Below are positions 6,529-12,762 of a stretch of 45,274 nt of DNA, in pieces. Both the position numbers and the translations under genes were made by a program. The notes beneath the pieces are model-generated. The model was given only the letters and a program-made list of their open reading frames with translations. It was not told where the DNA came from and searched no databases. Source of the stretch: a virus; IMG/VR virus record IMGVR_UViG_3300032092_000064, positions 1-45,274 of that record. One strand, given 5' to 3'. How positions within the stretch are numbered: position 1 is the first letter of the stretch; each line of letters opens with the position of its first letter.

Positions 6529-6833
6529 AGTTGTCCTTTCGCTTTCGCGATAACGGCGCGTGCGTAGTCCAGATCGTCGTCGTCGGCCATAGGGTGCGCA
6601 AGGCGTTCCAGCGCGGCCAGCAAGTCAGGCGCGGAGGCGATTAAGTGGGCGTTGGCAAGCGGCACACTTTCGTCATTGAATGGCATTGCATTGACGTTGG
6701 CCAAAACCAGTGGCAATCCGCCATTGTTTAAAGAGGCGGAACTACCGTCAACGACTTGAACTTTCGAACGCCTAGAGTCGAACTTGTTCTGCTCAAAATT
6801 AACCAGCCAAGGGCCGGGGGTATGGGATTTCAT
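6525..6833 (-). CDS. conserved phage hypothetical protein (HTPGPW family)
   Basis: 102 residues from the ATG at 6833. The N-terminus SHTPGPWLVN and the C-terminal block NAHLIASAPDLLAALERLA are hallmarks of a small protein family very common in phage genomes; its function is not known. The longer frame to 7004 overlaps the upstream gene and is rejected in favour of this start, because the HTPGPW motif normally sits at the N-terminus. An acidic stretch (ADDDDLDYA) precedes the end. Confidence 0.85.
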   Translation of the reverse strand: MKSHTPGPWLVNFEQNKFDSRRSKVQVVDGSSASLNNGGLPLVLANVNAMPFNDESVPLANAHLIASAPDLLAALERLAHPMADDDDLDYARAVIAKAKGQL

Positions 6834-6852
6834 GGGTTCAGGCGCGTAGGGT

Positions 6853-7446
6853 TCAGGCAATCGTCTTGATCCACTCAAGATATTCTCGCGCTTCGGCTTC
6901 ACCTTGACGGTAACCGCCAAGTTCCAAGCGGTCAGATTCTCCGGTTGATTGGCAATAATTGTACCAACGCTCGCGAGCTTCGGACCATTGGATTTCCAAT
7001 TCATGGCTCACGATGCGCGCAAAGGCGGTGAAGAAGTCCTGTCGAACGGATTCAACCGCATCGCCCATGTCGATAGCGCGGAGAAGATCCGCATCCATGC
7101 GGGATAAGGTCATGCGCGGGAGCAGGATTTCGACCGCAAAGTCGCGAGCGTCCGTCCAGACGGAGCTGTAAGCGTTTGTGCTAAGCCACAGGGAGCCGTC
7201 CTGAAATAGGTGGTAAACGGAATCGTCACCGCCAGTGCCGGCGCGGAAGGAGTCTGCAATATCGTCGGCGAATGGGGGCAGTTCCTCGATGAGGTCTTGC
7301 TCCTCGGGAGTGAAACTATCGTCCATGCGGTAAAGATGACGCACATAGGCGCGGGCGGACAACGGGAGCCGGCGCGCTTCGAAAGACGACAGGACCGTAT
7401 CGCGAGCGATTAGCTTTTCGAGGATGGGGATTAGCTTTGGATTCAT
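6853..7446 (-). CDS. hypothetical acidic protein
   Basis: 197 residues, ATG start. It is largely helical and acidic, with several aromatic clusters (SVYHLFQDGSLWLSTNAYSSVW in the middle; EIQWSEARERWYNY late) and no recognised domain, transmembrane segment or signal peptide. It is the first gene downstream of hairpin copy A. Its start has no Shine-Dalgarno site. The function is unknown; length and codon pattern support a real gene. Confidence 0.7.
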   Translation of the reverse strand: MNPKLIPILEKLIARDTVLSSFEARRLPLSARAYVRHLYRMDDSFTPEEQDLIEELPPFADDIADSFRAGTGGDDSVYHLFQDGSLWLSTNAYSSVWTDARDFAVEILLPRMTLSRMDADLLRAIDMGDAVESVRQDFFTAFARIVSHELEIQWSEARERWYNYCQSTGESDRLELGGYRQGEAEAREYLEWIKTIA

Positions 7447-7480
7447 AATTCGGAGTTAATTTGGTAAACCAGGACTTTGA

Positions 7481-7524
7481 TTTACCGCTACTGCCCACCG
7501 TTTCCGATAGACAGGCGCGGGAAA
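7481..7524 (-). promoter_or_regulatory. intercistronic GNRA hairpin, copy A
   Basis: In the transcribed (minus) strand the order is: TTTCCCGC pairs with GCGGTAAA (one C/U mismatch); an internal loop GC opposite TA; CTGTCTA pairs with TGGGCAG (two G-U pairs); then TCG/CGG around a GAAA tetraloop. The G-U pairs and GNRA loop exist only in the minus-strand RNA. It lies 16 nt after the stop of the 61-residue gene and 34 nt before the next start. Confidence 0.8.
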
Positions 7525-7540
7525 TAAAAATTTCCTGGGG

Positions 7541-7726
7541 TTAAATTTTACTGTCGATTTCTTCGATGGAAACGAATTCCCATTGAGCAATGTCCTTCAG
7601 CGCAATGCGTGCGTGGATAAGAGGAGCGCAAAATGCCTCCTGAGCTTCCGGCTTCGCGTCGAATGCGGACACAAGGGATTGCAGGGTGCGGATAAGGTTT
7701 TCCGTCGCTGATTCGGGATATTTCAT
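7541..7726 (-). CDS. hypothetical small protein
   Basis: 61 residues, ATG start with the leader ATCCAATG and no Shine-Dalgarno site. Mostly helical and amphipathic (ENLIRTLQSLVSAFDAKPEAQ, then IHARIALKDIAQ), with no recognised family. It is flanked on both sides by hairpin copies (B upstream, A downstream). That makes it one of the single-gene units of this region. Confidence 0.6.
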   Translation of the reverse strand: MKYPESATENLIRTLQSLVSAFDAKPEAQEAFCAPLIHARIALKDIAQWEFVSIEEIDSKI

Positions 7727-7761
7727 TGGATGCTTTCGTTGGTTCGAGGAAGGACTTGTGG

Positions 7762-7806
7762 CCTACCCTGTCGCGTCACCGTTTCCGATGGCGCGCTTAG
7801 GATAGG
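7762..7806 (-). promoter_or_regulatory. intercistronic GNRA hairpin, copy B
   Basis: Minus strand: CCTATCCT pairs with AGGGTAGG (one U-G); the internal loop is AAG opposite AC; CGCGCCA pairs with TGACGCG (one C/A mismatch); then TCG/CGG closes a GAAA tetraloop. The stem sequence is unrelated to copies A, C and D while the loop is the same, so pairing rather than sequence is kept. Located 4 nt after the upstream stop. Confidence 0.75.
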
Positions 7807-7810
7807 TCAT

Positions 7811-8014
7811 TCAGTCGAGACTTGACCAGAGTGCGGAGCCGCGAAGGCCGCTGTAGTGGACTTCGTAGCGCGGCGGATTCGGGACGCCAACCTCGCGCCA
7901 CAGGTCGAGTTGCTGGCGCGCATAGGCGACGGCGTCCGATTCGGACTTTGACCAGTGGACTAGCTGAGGTTTTGAGCCGCTAGAAAGCGCGGTTTGCATG
8001 ACGTAATAATTCAT
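7811..8014 (-). CDS. hypothetical small protein
   Basis: 67 residues from the ATG at 8014 (the frame to 8095 would overlap the upstream gene deeply). The leader is GCATCCATG with no Shine-Dalgarno site. The pattern (MNYYVMQTAL, HWSKSESDAVAYARQQLDLW, RYEVHYSG) suggests a beta-alpha-beta fold typical of small phage proteins. The helix (DAVAYARQQLDLWREV) is amphipathic. No function recognised. Confidence 0.7.
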   Translation of the reverse strand: MNYYVMQTALSSGSKPQLVHWSKSESDAVAYARQQLDLWREVGVPNPPRYEVHYSGLRGSALWSSLD

Positions 8015-8031
8015 GGATGCGCGGGGATAAA

Positions 8032-8349
8032 TTAAAATTGTTGGATGACCAGTCCGCCGTCGAATTCGACCACTTGCGTCCGGTTCTGAAGCCATTCAAG
8101 CGCGGCTTCCTCAGTGTCGTTTTCCTTTCCACTGGAACCGTAGTCGTGCGCGGCTTTGAGCGCGGAGGGATATTCCGCCCATTCGCAGCAAATCCCTACA
8201 GGATCGAGCGTGATTTCAGTGTCCGTCCATTGTTCGATATTTTCGAAGTGGTCGAATAAGGCGCGGCGTGCGGGGACGGTGAATTGACTTTCGCGTCCGC
8301 ATAGGCGGAAGGAATCGACGAATTGGAATTCTGAAACGGTGGTTTTCAT
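8032..8349 (-). CDS. conserved phage hypothetical protein
   Basis: 105 residues from the ATG at 8349 (leader AAATCCAATG). The sequence FVDSFRLCGRESQFTVPARRALFDHFENIEQ, then ITLDPVGICCEWAEYPSALKAAHDYG, is a recognisable small phage protein family of unknown function. The C-terminal part (EEAALEWLQNRTQVVEFDGGLVIQQF) completes the usual length. Hairpin copy E lies in its 5' leader. Confidence 0.85.
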   Translation of the reverse strand: MKTTVSEFQFVDSFRLCGRESQFTVPARRALFDHFENIEQWTDTEITLDPVGICCEWAEYPSALKAAHDYGSSGKENDTEEAALEWLQNRTQVVEFDGGLVIQQF

Positions 8350-8377
8350 TGGATTTATTGAATCGGGAATCGGGAAT

Positions 8378-8425
8378 GATTCACCGCCGGAGGCTACCCT
8401 TGCGGATAGACTCTCGCGGGGAGTC
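8378..8425 (-). promoter_or_regulatory. intercistronic GNRA hairpin, copy E
   Basis: Minus strand: it begins at the stop codon of the upstream gene (TGACTCC). The outer stem has the same C/U mismatch followed by CCGC/GCGG, with one A/C. The inner stem AGTCTA/TAGCCT has one mismatch, then TCC/GGG closes a GCAA tetraloop. The closing G-C pair of the other copies is swapped to C-G here, a compensatory change. It is the most degenerate copy. Confidence 0.65.
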
Positions 8426-8792
8426 AAAGCGAGCCGTTCGATTCGGCAATGTCGCCCCATGAAGCGATTCTATAGTGTCCGTTCATTCGGACAATTGTGG
8501 GCGCATAAGTGTCCCCCGTGTTCAGGTATTCGACCCAAGTTCCGTTTCGAGTCTGAAAGGCTTCTATGCCGAAAGTTTCCAGTAATGCGTCAAGGCAATG
8601 AAGGCGCACGTCTGAAGTAGTCGGCGCATGATAGCACTCACGCACTCGCTCATTTCCAGCGGGGAGCAATTCAAGTTCGGATCGGCCCATTCGGAATATT
8701 GCCTTGGCCGCTTTACCTTTGCCGGGGAAAGCCGATTCAATGGACTTAATGGACGGGGAGCGGAAGCGGGGAGCGGATTTGGTTATGGTCAT
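8424..8792 (-). CDS. conserved phage hypothetical protein
   Basis: 122 residues, ATG with the leader CAAATCCCATG. The C-terminal half (LETFGIEAFQT, WVEYLNTGDTYAPTIVRMNG, YRIASWGDIAE) is a compact domain that I recognise from many phage genomes without a known function. The N-terminus is basic (KSAPRFRSPSIKS), which may be a flexible arm. It lies between hairpin copies C and E. Confidence 0.82.
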   Translation of the reverse strand: MTITKSAPRFRSPSIKSIESAFPGKGKAAKAIFRMGRSELELLPAGNERVRECYHAPTTSDVRLHCLDALLETFGIEAFQTRNGTWVEYLNTGDTYAPTIVRMNGHYRIASWGDIAESNGSL

Positions 8793-8825
8793 GGGATTTG
8801 ATTTGATTTGGATTTGATCGGCTTT

Positions 8826-8873
8826 AATTCGCCGCTATTCCCTACCGTCGCCGATAGGGAAGCGCGGGGAATC
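8826..8873 (-). promoter_or_regulatory. intercistronic GNRA hairpin, copy C
   Basis: Minus strand: it starts in the TGA of the upstream gene. ATTC/GAAT, one C/C mismatch, CCGC/GCGG, internal loop GC opposite TA (identical to copy A), a perfect 7-bp TTCCCTA/TAGGGAA, then TCG/CGG closing a GCGA tetraloop. This is the clearest copy. Confidence 0.85.
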
Positions 8874-9207
8874 AGAGCCGGTTCAGGATTGATTGAATTG
8901 ATCGGCCCAGTTCAGCGCGGATTTGATCGTCAAATTGATTTGCTTTGGCGCGGATTTGATCGGCTTCTTTGCGTGCGGAGGCAATGATTCGATCAGATTC
9001 GGCTTTGGCTTCGGAGAGCATTTCGCGGCATCGAGCGGAGCAATCTTTGATCGAAGCGGAAGCATAAATTCCCGGATGGAAGTCGCTGCGGATATCGCAT
9101 TCGATGAAAGGGATTTGCTCGCGGAGCCAATCCCCGCAGTACGAACCGGAGCCTAATTTATCTGCGGCATCACTGAGGATTTGGATTTCTTCGGATTTGG
9201 ATAACAT
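8872..9207 (-). CDS. hypothetical protein with long helical C-terminus
   Basis: 111 residues from the ATG at 9207 (leader AAATCCCATG). A GTG at 9258 would add an Asn-Pro repeat coded by the AAATCC array, but it lies inside hairpin D, so I prefer 9207. The first 60 residues hold four Cys (YCGDW, IECDI, KDCSARC). The remainder is a continuous charged helix (AKAESDRIIASARKEADQIRAKANQFDDQIRAEL), probably a coiled coil. No recognised function. Confidence 0.72.
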   Translation of the reverse strand: MLSKSEEIQILSDAADKLGSGSYCGDWLREQIPFIECDIRSDFHPGIYASASIKDCSARCREMLSEAKAESDRIIASARKEADQIRAKANQFDDQIRAELGRSIQSILNRL

Positions 9208-9240
9208 GGGATTTGGATTTGGATTTGGATTTGGATTTGA
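9208..9240 (-). repeat. AAATCC hexamer array in a gene leader
   Basis: Five consecutive AAATCC units on the minus strand directly precede the ATG at 9207. Shorter forms of the same motif (AAATCCCATG, AAATCCAATG) precede the ATGs at 9655, 8792 and 8349. If translated in the long frame it would give Asn-Pro repeats. It is adjacent to hairpin D. Confidence 0.7.
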
Positions 9241-9288
9241 ATACTGATTGCTGCCCACCGATTGCCGATGGGCAGGGTATCAGGATTC
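9239..9288 (-). promoter_or_regulatory. intercistronic GNRA hairpin, copy D
   Basis: Minus strand: it begins in the TGA of the upstream gene. GAAT/ATTC, one C/U mismatch, CTGAT/ATCAG, internal loop ACC opposite CA, a perfect 7-bp CTGCCCA/TGGGCAG, then TCG/CGG around GCAAT, a GNRA-like tip with one inserted base. Confidence 0.8.
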
Positions 9289-9655
9289 AGACCAATTCAA
9301 CGTACGAATAAAATTCCAAATCATGGCGGATTGAATCGGCAATCCCTGATTCGAAAGCTTGCCAAAGGGATTCGGAATCCTCCGATTCGTTGAATTCATG
9401 GGCGATAAATTCGAACGGGGAAAAGTCGCGGGAATTTGTTTCGGCGGCGAAACAAAGCAATTCGTGGTATTCGGCGATATTATCGGCGGTGACAATCTTG
9501 CCCAAGCCGATCCAATCCATGGAGCGGTCGATGGCGTCGCCGATTGACGGGACATTGTGACAAGCGATTCCGTGGCCGTGGTTCCAGCCGAGACGATAGG
9601 CACGTTCTAATGAATCGGAGGCGAATGCGGCGGGGATAGTTTCGGGATAATTCAT
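9287..9655 (-). CDS. conserved phage hypothetical protein
   Basis: 122 residues, ATG with the leader ACAAATCCCATG. It is acidic and mainly helical, with ERAYRLGWNHGHGIACHNVPS near residues 17-37 and many Asp, Glu and aromatic residues later (EYHELLCFAAETN, FEFIAHEFNESEDSE). The GWNHGHG motif recalls small phage proteins of unknown role; the His cluster could bind metal. Followed directly by hairpin D. Confidence 0.75.
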   Translation of the reverse strand: MNYPETIPAAFASDSLERAYRLGWNHGHGIACHNVPSIGDAIDRSMDWIGLGKIVTADNIAEYHELLCFAAETNSRDFSPFEFIAHEFNESEDSESLWQAFESGIADSIRHDLEFYSYVELV

Positions 9656-9666
9656 GGGATTTGTTT

Positions 9667-9771
9667 TTAGAATTGGGATTTAAAGAAGACGAAGAAAAAC
9701 GACCAGCCTGCGATAGCGTAGGCCGTGGCCACGAAGAGGATGGAAGCGAGTTTTTTAAACGTGGGTTTCAT
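9667..9771 (-). CDS. 34-residue single-pass membrane peptide
   Basis: ATG at 9769-9771, stop at 9667. The peptide has a basic N-terminus (MKPTFKKL), a hydrophobic segment of about 22 residues (LASILFVATAYAIAGWSFFFVFF) and a short polar tail. This predicts an inner-membrane peptide with N-in orientation by the positive-inside rule. It is the first gene of the leftward operon, about 11 nt after the candidate -10. Early phage membrane peptides are often superinfection or defence factors, but nothing here shows which. Confidence 0.6.
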   Translation of the reverse strand: MKPTFKKLASILFVATAYAIAGWSFFFVFFKSQF

Positions 9772-9782
9772 TTGACGTGGAC

Positions 9783-9811
9783 AGACTAGGCGACGGGGCG
9801 GAAGGAGTCAA
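9783..9811 (-). promoter_or_regulatory. candidate leftward early promoter
   Basis: Minus strand TTGACT (9811-9806), a 17-nt spacer, then TAGTCT (9788-9783). The ATG at 9771 would follow with a very short leader. The -35 and spacing match the candidate at 3660-3688; the -10 is poor. Confidence 0.35.
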
Positions 9812-9870
9812 AGAAAAAGTTTGAAAAAGTTTTGAGAGAGAGAAAAAGGCCGGATTTACTGGGGAATTTC

Positions 9871-9918
9871 GCGCTTGTCGTCAGCTTGTCGTCAGCGCGC
9901 TTGTCGGGCCGTAAGGCC
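9871..9918. repeat. tandem direct repeats in the divergent control region
   Basis: CTTGTCGTCAG occurs twice in tandem (9874-9884 and 9885-9895). GCGCTTGTCG occurs at 9871-9880 and again at 9897-9906. The palindrome GGCC-GTAA-GGCC follows (9907-9918). The 166-nt region 9772-9937 is the only divergent intergenic region of this kind near the leftward operon, so the repeats may be regulator sites or origin iterons. A further GACAGATGA pair lies at the start of the rightward gene. Confidence 0.5.
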
Positions 9919-9937
9919 GTCTGTACGCTTCCGACAG

Positions 9938-10384
9938 ATGAAGTTGACAGATGACCAGTGGAAAACGGCGCGCGGCCTGTACTTGGCGGGAAGCGACTGG
10001 GGAGGCATTGCAGACAAACTAGGGGCAAAGAAAGCGACTTTACAGAAGCGCGCTGAAAGAGAGGGGCTGACGAAATTAAGACGGGAGGCGAAATCGATTT
10101 CTCTTACAGACATTTCTGTAAAGACAGAAAAGAGTCTTGAGGCTCTTTCTATTCTCGTCAGGAATCGTCTCGCGGCTGATGCAGCTGCAACATTGGAACG
10201 AATCGATTCCTATGAGCTGGACGGTATCAAAGACGAATCGCTTAGAGAGGGAATACTTCAATCGGTTTCGAAGCGATCTGCGCTTGTGTTCGGTTGGTCT
10301 GAAGGTAATGAAGCGACTTCAGTGTCCATTAACTTGCTGGGTTCGATGCCAGATCGGTTCGCGGAGGTTGTCGTCTCGAAGTGA
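9938..10384 (+). CDS. HTH protein, putative terminase small subunit
   Basis: 148 residues from the ATG at 9938. The N-terminal 45 residues (DDQWKTARGLYLAGSDWGGIADKLGAKKATLQKRAEREGL) form a helix-turn-helix of the kind found in small terminases and in some phage regulators. The centre is helical (SILVRNRLAADAAATLERI). The first rightward gene, followed by a nuclease and the capsid gene, fits a packaging-recognition subunit, although the large terminase is 16 kb away on the other strand. A transcription activator of the rightward block is the alternative. Confidence 0.65.
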   Translation: MKLTDDQWKTARGLYLAGSDWGGIADKLGAKKATLQKRAEREGLTKLRREAKSISLTDISVKTEKSLEALSILVRNRLAADAAATLERIDSYELDGIKDESLREGILQSVSKRSALVFGWSEGNEATSVSINLLGSMPDRFAEVVVSK

Positions 10385-10498
10385 AGATAACAGCTAATGT
10401 GCATCACGTAGAAACTAATGGTCAGGATAAGTAAATCTAATGGGACAAAAAGATTGTTTTTTCTAGGATTGGTACGAAACTTGCCGGCAGACCTGGCA

Positions 10499-10559
10499 CC
10501 CCCTTTGCGGGGGGGGCTTCGTTTACGATACCCCCCTCAAAAATTTTCCGTCTTTTTGA
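10499..10559 (+). promoter_or_regulatory. C5-G8-C6 switch-like hairpins before the nuclease gene
   Basis: CCCCC (10499-10503), eight G (10509-10516) and CCCCCC (10531-10536) allow the G run to pair with either C run. Next, TCAAAAA (10537-10543) pairs with TTTTTGA (10553-10559), ending 2 nt before the ATG at 10562. The first hairpin with the following GCTTCGTTT could be a weak terminator. The last hairpin would occlude the start codon. Role inferred. Confidence 0.45.
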
Positions 10560-10561
10560 CC

Positions 10562-11098
10562 ATGTTAAGTAAAATTAAAATTGGTCAAGTTATTTCTCTC
10601 AATCAAGCTGAGAGGAAGTTGGCCCACTTCGTGGCTAAGAATCGTTCCGGCAATAATCGTCATTTCAATCTGACGAACTTGAAGATTAGTCCAGAGGACG
10701 CTTCGACGGTGGATCTGGAGGGCATCTGCGGCGAGATAGCCTTCTGTAAGCTATTCAATGTCTACCCCGACATCGACACGGATCGCGAGCCGCCGCACCC
10801 GCTCTACGACGCGATTATCCCGCCCATCCCACCGGGCATTCGCATCGATGTGAAGACGACGAAGTACGAGAATGGGAAACTATTGGTCGATGCGCGCAAA
10901 GGCTCGAAGACTGATGGAGTGGATTTCTATGCGCTGATGACCGGTCAATTCCCCGGTCCGTATACGTTCAGGGGATTCATAGCGAAGGAGCATATCATCC
11001 AGCCGCACAGGATCGGAACGATCATCAAGGGATACAAAAGCTACATTGCTGACCAGAGCGAGCTAATCGACGGCATTCCCGATCAAGACTTATTCTGA
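10562..11098 (+). CDS. PD-(D/E)XK-like nuclease
   Basis: 178 residues from the ATG at 10562; the longer frame from 10418 runs through the hairpin region and is rejected. LEGICGEIAFCKLF (a Glu in the first helix), PLYDAII (Asp) and GIRIDVKTTKYENGKLLVDA (the D-x-K pair, with the following strand) give the E-D-DxK core of the PD-(D/E)XK fold. A phage enzyme of this size beside packaging genes could trim DNA branches or act on host DNA. There is no Shine-Dalgarno site, and a hairpin lies just upstream. Confidence 0.72.
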   Translation: MLSKIKIGQVISLNQAERKLAHFVAKNRSGNNRHFNLTNLKISPEDASTVDLEGICGEIAFCKLFNVYPDIDTDREPPHPLYDAIIPPIPPGIRIDVKTTKYENGKLLVDARKGSKTDGVDFYALMTGQFPGPYTFRGFIAKEHIIQPHRIGTIIKGYKSYIADQSELIDGIPDQDLF

Positions 11099-11232
11099 TT
11101 GCTAAAGGCGCACCAGTGTGTCTCAGTCCGGCTATCGACCTTAAGCAAGGCGGAGGCTTGGTCAGCCATCGCAAAACTGTCTAAGCGGCAATGACGCTCC
11201 GCATCGGTCAGCGCGTAGGTCCGGTCCGCCAT
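11083..11232 (-). CDS. possible short antisense gene (49 residues)
   Basis: An ATG frame on the minus strand fills most of the 197-nt gap between the nuclease and capsid genes and overlaps the nuclease 3' end by 16 nt. The peptide (MADRTYALTDAERHCRLDSF, later HWCAF) has a normal residue mix and no low complexity. There is no ribosome site and it points against the block. It could be a small early gene or chance. Otherwise the gap 11099-11295 shows no tRNA and no clear promoter. Confidence 0.35.
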   Translation of the reverse strand: MADRTYALTDAERHCRLDSFAMADQASALLKVDSRTETHWCAFSNQNKS

Positions 11233-11295
11233 CGTTTGATGGATGGATAGAATGGCCTACCAAATGCAGATAACGTCGGTTTAATTTTTCTCAAT

Positions 11296-12543
11296 ATGGC
11301 TTGTCCCAATGTCTTCAACGCCTTCGCCGTAGCGACTGAGTCGCTCGCGCAGGACGTCTATAAGCGCGCTTCGTATCGCTCGATGTGGCTCAATATGATT
11401 GAGCGCGGAGAGTATCCTCAAGGTACTGGCTTGACCCAGACCTCGTTCAACACGACCAGCATCGAGCCGACTTCGGCTGAGGAGTGGTCGGCCATTACGC
11501 TGGCGAGCGGTAACCCCGGCGACAACGGCGGCGCTTGCAATGTTACTTACAGCGAGGTTCCGGTTGGTTTTAATTCCGTTACATGGAGTCCTGAGCGTTT
11601 TGCGCTGAAAGGTCCGCTCTTGTGTAAGGATGATCTGACCTATGACCACCGCGTCGAGGCGTTCTTGCGCGTGTACTTGGAGAAGCTCTCGATCCGCGCT
11701 CAGCGTTCATGGGAGACTCGCTATCAGAATACGTTCGCCAAGTTCGCGATCAAGGCTGTGGCCGACTCGTCCTTTACTCAGGTCGAGACGATTCCCTCTG
11801 GCGTGAATGAGTTCCCGTGGATTCAGACTGGTTCTGCCGGTCAGGCGCTCAATCAGTCCACCTCTGAGTTGACTCAGGAGATGCTGGATGTCGCGGCTGC
11901 TACGCTGATTCGTAACGGCGCGACGAACCCTGATAGCTCCGGTTTCATCTCGTACAGCAGCGATGGTCCGGTATTTCCGCTATATATCGGCTTGGAGGCT
12001 TCGCAGCGTATCGCTCAGAACAACCCGGCGTTCCGCGATGACTTGCGCTTCGCTGATCAGGGCAGTGGCGCTGGAGCGGAGTTGCTCAAGCGGATCGGTG
12101 CGAACCGGGTGATTAAGAACTATCGCCATGTGCCGAATCTGTTTCCGCCCCGCTTCACCTATGCCGGTGGCAAGTACACGCTGGTTCAGCCGTTCACTAG
12201 TGCGAGCGGTACGAAGGGTACTGTGTTCAGCGTCAATTCGAGCTGGACGACCGCTCCTTTCGAGGCTGCGTTCATCGTGACTCCGTATGTGTTCAAGAGC
12301 CACATCGTGCGGCCCGTCAATCGGGTTGGCGATCTGAGCTGGATGCCGACCAACTACATGGGCGAGTGGCAGTGGGTGACTGGTGCCTATAAGTTCAATG
12401 TGGATTGCGACGATCCGTTGGAGAAGAAGGGTCAGCATTATGCTGAGTTCGTTCACGCGGCTGAGCCGATTTTTACGAATCAGGGTATGACCATTATCTT
12501 CCGCCGCTGCACTGGCGCGCTGACTCAAATCATCTGCTCGTAA
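11296..12543 (+). CDS. major capsid protein
   Basis: 415 residues. The protein opens MACPNVFNAFAVATESLAQDVYKRASYRSMWLNMI and continues with an extended arm, a helical E-loop-like region and long beta-rich stretches, as in HK97-fold capsid proteins of environmental podo-like phages. Sequence support is family resemblance together with size, composition and the surrounding structural genes; no single motif proves it. It would form the icosahedral shell on the scaffold encoded at 16585-17766, which is oppositely oriented. Two rho-independent terminators follow, consistent with very high expression. Confidence 0.8.
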   Translation: MACPNVFNAFAVATESLAQDVYKRASYRSMWLNMIERGEYPQGTGLTQTSFNTTSIEPTSAEEWSAITLASGNPGDNGGACNVTYSEVPVGFNSVTWSPERFALKGPLLCKDDLTYDHRVEAFLRVYLEKLSIRAQRSWETRYQNTFAKFAIKAVADSSFTQVETIPSGVNEFPWIQTGSAGQALNQSTSELTQEMLDVAAATLIRNGATNPDSSGFISYSSDGPVFPLYIGLEASQRIAQNNPAFRDDLRFADQGSGAGAELLKRIGANRVIKNYRHVPNLFPPRFTYAGGKYTLVQPFTSASGTKGTVFSVNSSWTTAPFEAAFIVTPYVFKSHIVRPVNRVGDLSWMPTNYMGEWQWVTGAYKFNVDCDDPLEKKGQHYAEFVHAAEPIFTNQGMTIIFRRCTGALTQIICS

Positions 12544-12568
12544 TCGATCAGAAGCTTACACGAAAGAT

Positions 12569-12605
12569 CCGCAGGCGTGAAAATGCTTGCGGGTTTTTCT
12601 TTTTG
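12569..12605 (+). terminator. rho-independent terminator after the capsid gene
   Basis: CCGCAGGC pairs with GCTTGCGG (8 bp, one G-U) around an 8-nt loop and is followed by GTTTTTCTTTTT. It lies 26 nt after the capsid stop codon. Confidence 0.85.
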
Positions 12606-12652
12606 GGACATCGTTTCCGCGTTGGATTCACGGGTTAAATGTCTTGTAAATC

Positions 12653-12706
12653 GCCTCACAACGAGGCACCCCGTCACTGGCCCGAAAAGTTGGTGACGGG
12701 TTTTTT
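12653..12706 (+). terminator. second rho-independent terminator, with an extra hairpin
   Basis: CCCGTCAC (12670-12677) pairs with GTGACGGG (12693-12700), followed by TTTTTT. A small hairpin, GCCTC-ACAAC-GAGGC (12653-12667), sits directly before it. With the first terminator it makes a tandem stop after the capsid message. Confidence 0.85.
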
Positions 12707-12762
12707 ATTGCCCGTTATCGCTTAGACATTGACATCCCAATGCGCCGCGTAATGCTCCCCGT

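Noticed and set aside
7762-7806. 11-nt GAAA tetraloop receptor in hairpin B (CCTAAG is present)
   Set aside because: The opposite strand reads ACAGG, not the TATGG needed. The other copies lack CCTAAG.
9208-9240. CRISPR-like short repeats
   Set aside because: A simple hexamer tandem without spacers, in a gene leader.
4589-11259. GAATGGCCTA shared by 4589-4598 and 11250-11259 as a promoter motif
   Set aside because: Near-identical AATGGCCTAC also occurs inside genes (20228, 28242), so it is likely chance.
11099-11295. tRNA gene in the gap before the capsid gene
   Set aside because: No cloverleaf and no GGTTCGAAT-type T arm could be found. A short antisense ORF explains part of it.
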